The position numbers and the translations under genes are program-made. Under the pieces are notes generated by a model. The model made no database searches and was not told the DNA's origin. It saw only the letters and a list, made by a program, of their open reading frames with translations. Positions 62,760 through 64,000 of a stretch of 64,000 nt of DNA are shown here, one piece after another. The stretch's first letter is position 1, and each line of letters begins with the position of its first letter. This stretch comes from RGIG6919 sp045531905 (lineage in GTDB: Bacteria > Bacillota > Clostridia > Lachnospirales > Lachnospiraceae), in the NCBI GenBank assembly GCA_045531905.1, contig JAZSEY010000004.1, positions 46,950-110,949 of the forward strand. Direction: 5' to 3'.

Positions 62760-62975
62760 GTGTACATAAAGAGGATACGAGACTTAAGAGAAGACAGCGA
62801 TTTGACACAATCACAAATCAGCGATGTACTCAATATATCGCAGAGAGCATACTCCCATTATGAGTTAGGCTCCCGGGAAATTCCCATTGAGTTACTTGTT
62901 GCACTGGCAAAGCACTATAATACCAGCGTTGACTATATCTTAGGTGAAACAAACAGAAAAGAACGATACAAATAA
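62760..62975 (+). CDS. Small XRE-family regulator
   Basis: 71 residues from the GTG at 62760, which has TGAGGTG seven bases upstream; the frame reaches back to 62667 but with no ribosome binding site and an unlikely protein start. A single XRE helix-turn-helix (LREDSDLTQSQISDVLNISQ, then RAYSHYELGSREIPIE) makes up nearly all of it. Divergent from the surface-protein gene with 131 bp between the starts, so control of that gene is plausible but unproven. Confidence 0.88.
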   Translation: MYIKRIRDLREDSDLTQSQISDVLNISQRAYSHYELGSREIPIELLVALAKHYNTSVDYILGETNRKERYK

Positions 62976-63009
62976 AGGGATTGCATATTCAAAAAAAATG
63001 CAATCCCTT
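62975..63009 (+). terminator. Hairpin ending the small XRE gene
   Basis: 12-bp stem, 62975-62986 with 62998-63009, loop of 11 with an A-run. It overlaps the stop codon. No T-run follows on +, so it may be a weak terminator or work with the tRNA terminator next to it. Confidence 0.5.
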
Positions 63010-63063
63010 ATTCTATGCAAACAATGTGCGTGAGAGGATTTTTACTGGTCTTAAAAATAGAAA

Positions 63064-63086
63064 AAAGCCTTGAAAATCAAGGCTTT
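63064..63086 (-). terminator. Terminator of the tRNA cluster
   Basis: Perfect 10-bp stem (63064-63073 with 63077-63086), 3-nt loop and a T-run on the minus strand, 5 bp beyond the end of tRNA-Arg. Confidence 0.92.
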
Positions 63087-63090
63087 CTAA

Positions 63091-63164
63091 CGTGCGTGAG
63101 AAGATTCGAACTCCCGACACCTTGGTCCGTAGCCAAGTGCTCTATCCAGCTGAGCTACACACAC
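63091..63164 (-). tRNA. tRNA-Arg(ACG)
   Basis: 74 nt, acceptor GTGTGTG with CACGCAC, anticodon loop CTACGGA. Last tRNA of the cluster in the direction of transcription. Its 34th base A should be edited to inosine. Confidence 0.93.
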
Positions 63165-63182
63165 ATATTCAATAATAGAAAA

Positions 63183-63268
63183 TGCCGGCGACCGGAATCG
63201 AACCGGTACGGGTATCACTACCCACGGGATTTTAAGTCCCGGGCGTCTGCCAGTTCCGCCACGCCGGC
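63183..63268 (-). tRNA. tRNA-Leu(TAA)
   Basis: 86 nt with a long variable arm, acceptor GCCGGCG with CGCCGGC, anticodon loop CTTAAAA, discriminator A. Confidence 0.93.
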
Positions 63269-63305
63269 ATAATTATTGAAGTTCAACATCATATGATGTT
63301 GTAAG

Positions 63306-63378
63306 TGGGACCTACAGGGCTCGAACCTGTGACCCTCTGCTTGTAAGGCAGATGCTCTCCCAGCTGAGCTAAGATCCC
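63306..63378 (-). tRNA. tRNA-Val(TAC)
   Basis: 73 nt, acceptor GGGATCT with AGGTCCC (wobble pairs), anticodon loop CTTACAA, discriminator A. Confidence 0.93.
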
Positions 63379-63420
63379 AGACAATATAAAAAATTGTCGA
63401 TAGTACCATATTGGTACTAA

Positions 63421-63494
63421 CGACCCAGAAGGGACTCGAACCCTCGACCTCCGCCGTGACAGGGCGGCGCTCTAACCAACTGAGCCACTGGGCC
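63421..63494 (-). tRNA. tRNA-Asp(GTC)
   Basis: 74 nt, acceptor GGCCCAG with CTGGGTC, anticodon loop CTGTCAC, discriminator G as expected for Asp. Confidence 0.94.
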
Positions 63495-63518
63495 ATATTA
63501 TTTATTCTTATGTAAAAG

Positions 63519-63592
63519 TGGACCTTCAGGGACTCGAACCCAGGACCGACCGGTTATGAGCCGGTTGCTCTAACCAACTGAGCTAAAGGTCC
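63519..63592 (-). tRNA. tRNA-Met(CAT)
   Basis: 74 nt, acceptor GGACCTT with AAGGTCC, anticodon loop CTCATAA, discriminator A. The fully paired acceptor end argues for elongator rather than initiator; tRNA-Ile with a modified CAT anticodon is the alternative. Confidence 0.88.
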
Positions 63593-63618
63593 AAGTTGGT
63601 CGCTAATAGTCGACTAAA

Positions 63619-63691
63619 AGCCGATGATCGGACTCGAACCGATAACCTGCTGATTACAAATCAGCTGCTCTGCCAATTGAGCCACATCGGC
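63619..63691 (-). tRNA. tRNA-Thr(TGT)
   Basis: 73 nt, acceptor GCCGATG with CATCGGC, anticodon loop TTTGTAA, discriminator T. Confidence 0.93.
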
Positions 63692-63695
63692 ATAG

Positions 63696-63767
63696 TGACC
63701 CTAACGGGAATCGAACCCGTGTTACCGCCGTGAAAGGGCGATGTCTTAACCGCTTGACCATAGGGCC
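63696..63767 (-). tRNA. tRNA-Glu(TTC)
   Basis: 72 nt, acceptor GGCCCTA with TAGGGTC, anticodon loop CTTTCAC, discriminator A. Only 4 bp from tRNA-Thr. Confidence 0.93.
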
Positions 63768-63774
63768 TTATAAA

Positions 63775-63846
63775 CTCCCCGAGCAGGGCTCGAACCTGCA
63801 ACAACTCGGTTAACAGCCGAGTGCTCTACCATTGAGCTATCGAGGA
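63775..63846 (-). tRNA. tRNA-Asn(GTT)
   Basis: 72 nt, acceptor TCCTCGA with TCGGGGA, anticodon loop CTGTTAA, discriminator G. First tRNA after the 23S gene, about 70 bp from its end. Confidence 0.93.
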
Positions 63847-63917
63847 ATATGAAGTACATAATGTACCTTCAAAACATCACACAGAAACATCTAATGCAGA
63901 ATTCGTCTTCTTTAGAC

Positions 63918-64000
63918 AAACCCTCGACCGATTAGTACTTGTCAGCTACATGTGTTACCACACTTCCACCTCAAGCCTATCTACCTCGTAGTCTTCAAGG
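63918..64000 (-). rRNA. 23S rRNA, 3' end only (cut by window edge)
   Basis: On the minus strand the last 80 bases read as the conserved 23S end (TAGGCTTGAGGTGGAAG, CAGCTGACAAGTACTAATC then GGTCGAGGG). The exact 3' end is near 63918 and is approximate. The rest of the gene lies beyond the right edge. No 5S gene is found between this end and tRNA-Asn. Confidence 0.9.

Noticed and set aside
63015..63496. Open frames across the tRNA cluster on both strands
   Set aside because: They overlap tRNA-Arg, Leu, Val and Asp genes completely, so they are not protein genes.

Overview
The window looks like chromosome from a low-GC Gram-positive member of the Clostridia, most likely Lachnospiraceae. The reasons are the uvrC-hprK-glcK-murB-rapZ-whiA-HPr gene order, strong AGGAGG-type ribosome binding sites, BspA-like and MBG/FN3 surface proteins, an Agr-type peptide system and a type V-A (Cas12a) CRISPR locus. 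No species is claimed. Almost all genes are on the minus strand.

Layout. 1-3.9 kb: a cut-off AAA ATPase, a large Sel1-repeat protein and an orphan FliD-like protein. 4-12.4 kb: a housekeeping block (an HPr-like protein without the phosphorylatable His, whiA, rapZ, murB, glcK, hprK, uvrC, and a DUF234-type ATPase). 12.5-18 kb: ftsH, a 493-bp giant palindrome, a CPBP protease, ridA, cvfB and an acyl-ACP thioesterase. 18.2-27.1 kb: an accessory region. Here an agrB-agrD pair heads a minus-strand operon encoding a small secreted protein, two membrane-anchored proteins, two ABC permeases and an ABC ATPase. It diverges from a LytTR response regulator and a histidine kinase, and tandem LytTR-like sites lie between the two arms. 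A truncated metalloprotease and palindromic repeats lie at its edge. 27.1-36.6 kb: tRNA-Gln, a second copy of the palindrome core, then a seven-gene run (response regulator, kinase, MoxR, DUF58, transglutaminase membrane protein, GH3 lipoprotein, WYL regulator) and a DUF4342 protein. 36.6-45.5 kb: MATE transporter, nadA, galE, a HAD phosphatase, an LRR surface protein, a broken Rpn-type gene holding a hairpin element, trxB and cysK.

45.5-56.8 kb is the defence region. A DUF3990 (ADP-ribosyltransferase-like) gene is paired with an XRE regulator, and a perfect palindrome fills the spacer of its promoter. Beyond a small unknown gene lies a CRISPR array of 42 repeats and 41 spacers, then leader, cas2, cas1, cas4, cas12a and a WYL regulator, all read on the minus strand. 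All Cas catalytic residues I checked are present. The leader holds a good promoter whose predicted transcript would begin with a 14-nt sequence complementary to the 5' half of the CRISPR repeat. This anti-repeat is the most unexpected signal in the window.

56.9-64 kb: a 1894-residue secreted multidomain protein, a small divergent XRE regulator, eight tRNA genes (Arg, Leu, Val, Asp, Met, Thr, Glu, Asn) and the 3' end of a 23S rRNA gene, with no 5S gene between the 23S and the tRNAs.

All calls come from reading the sequence. No database search, folding program or alignment program was run.
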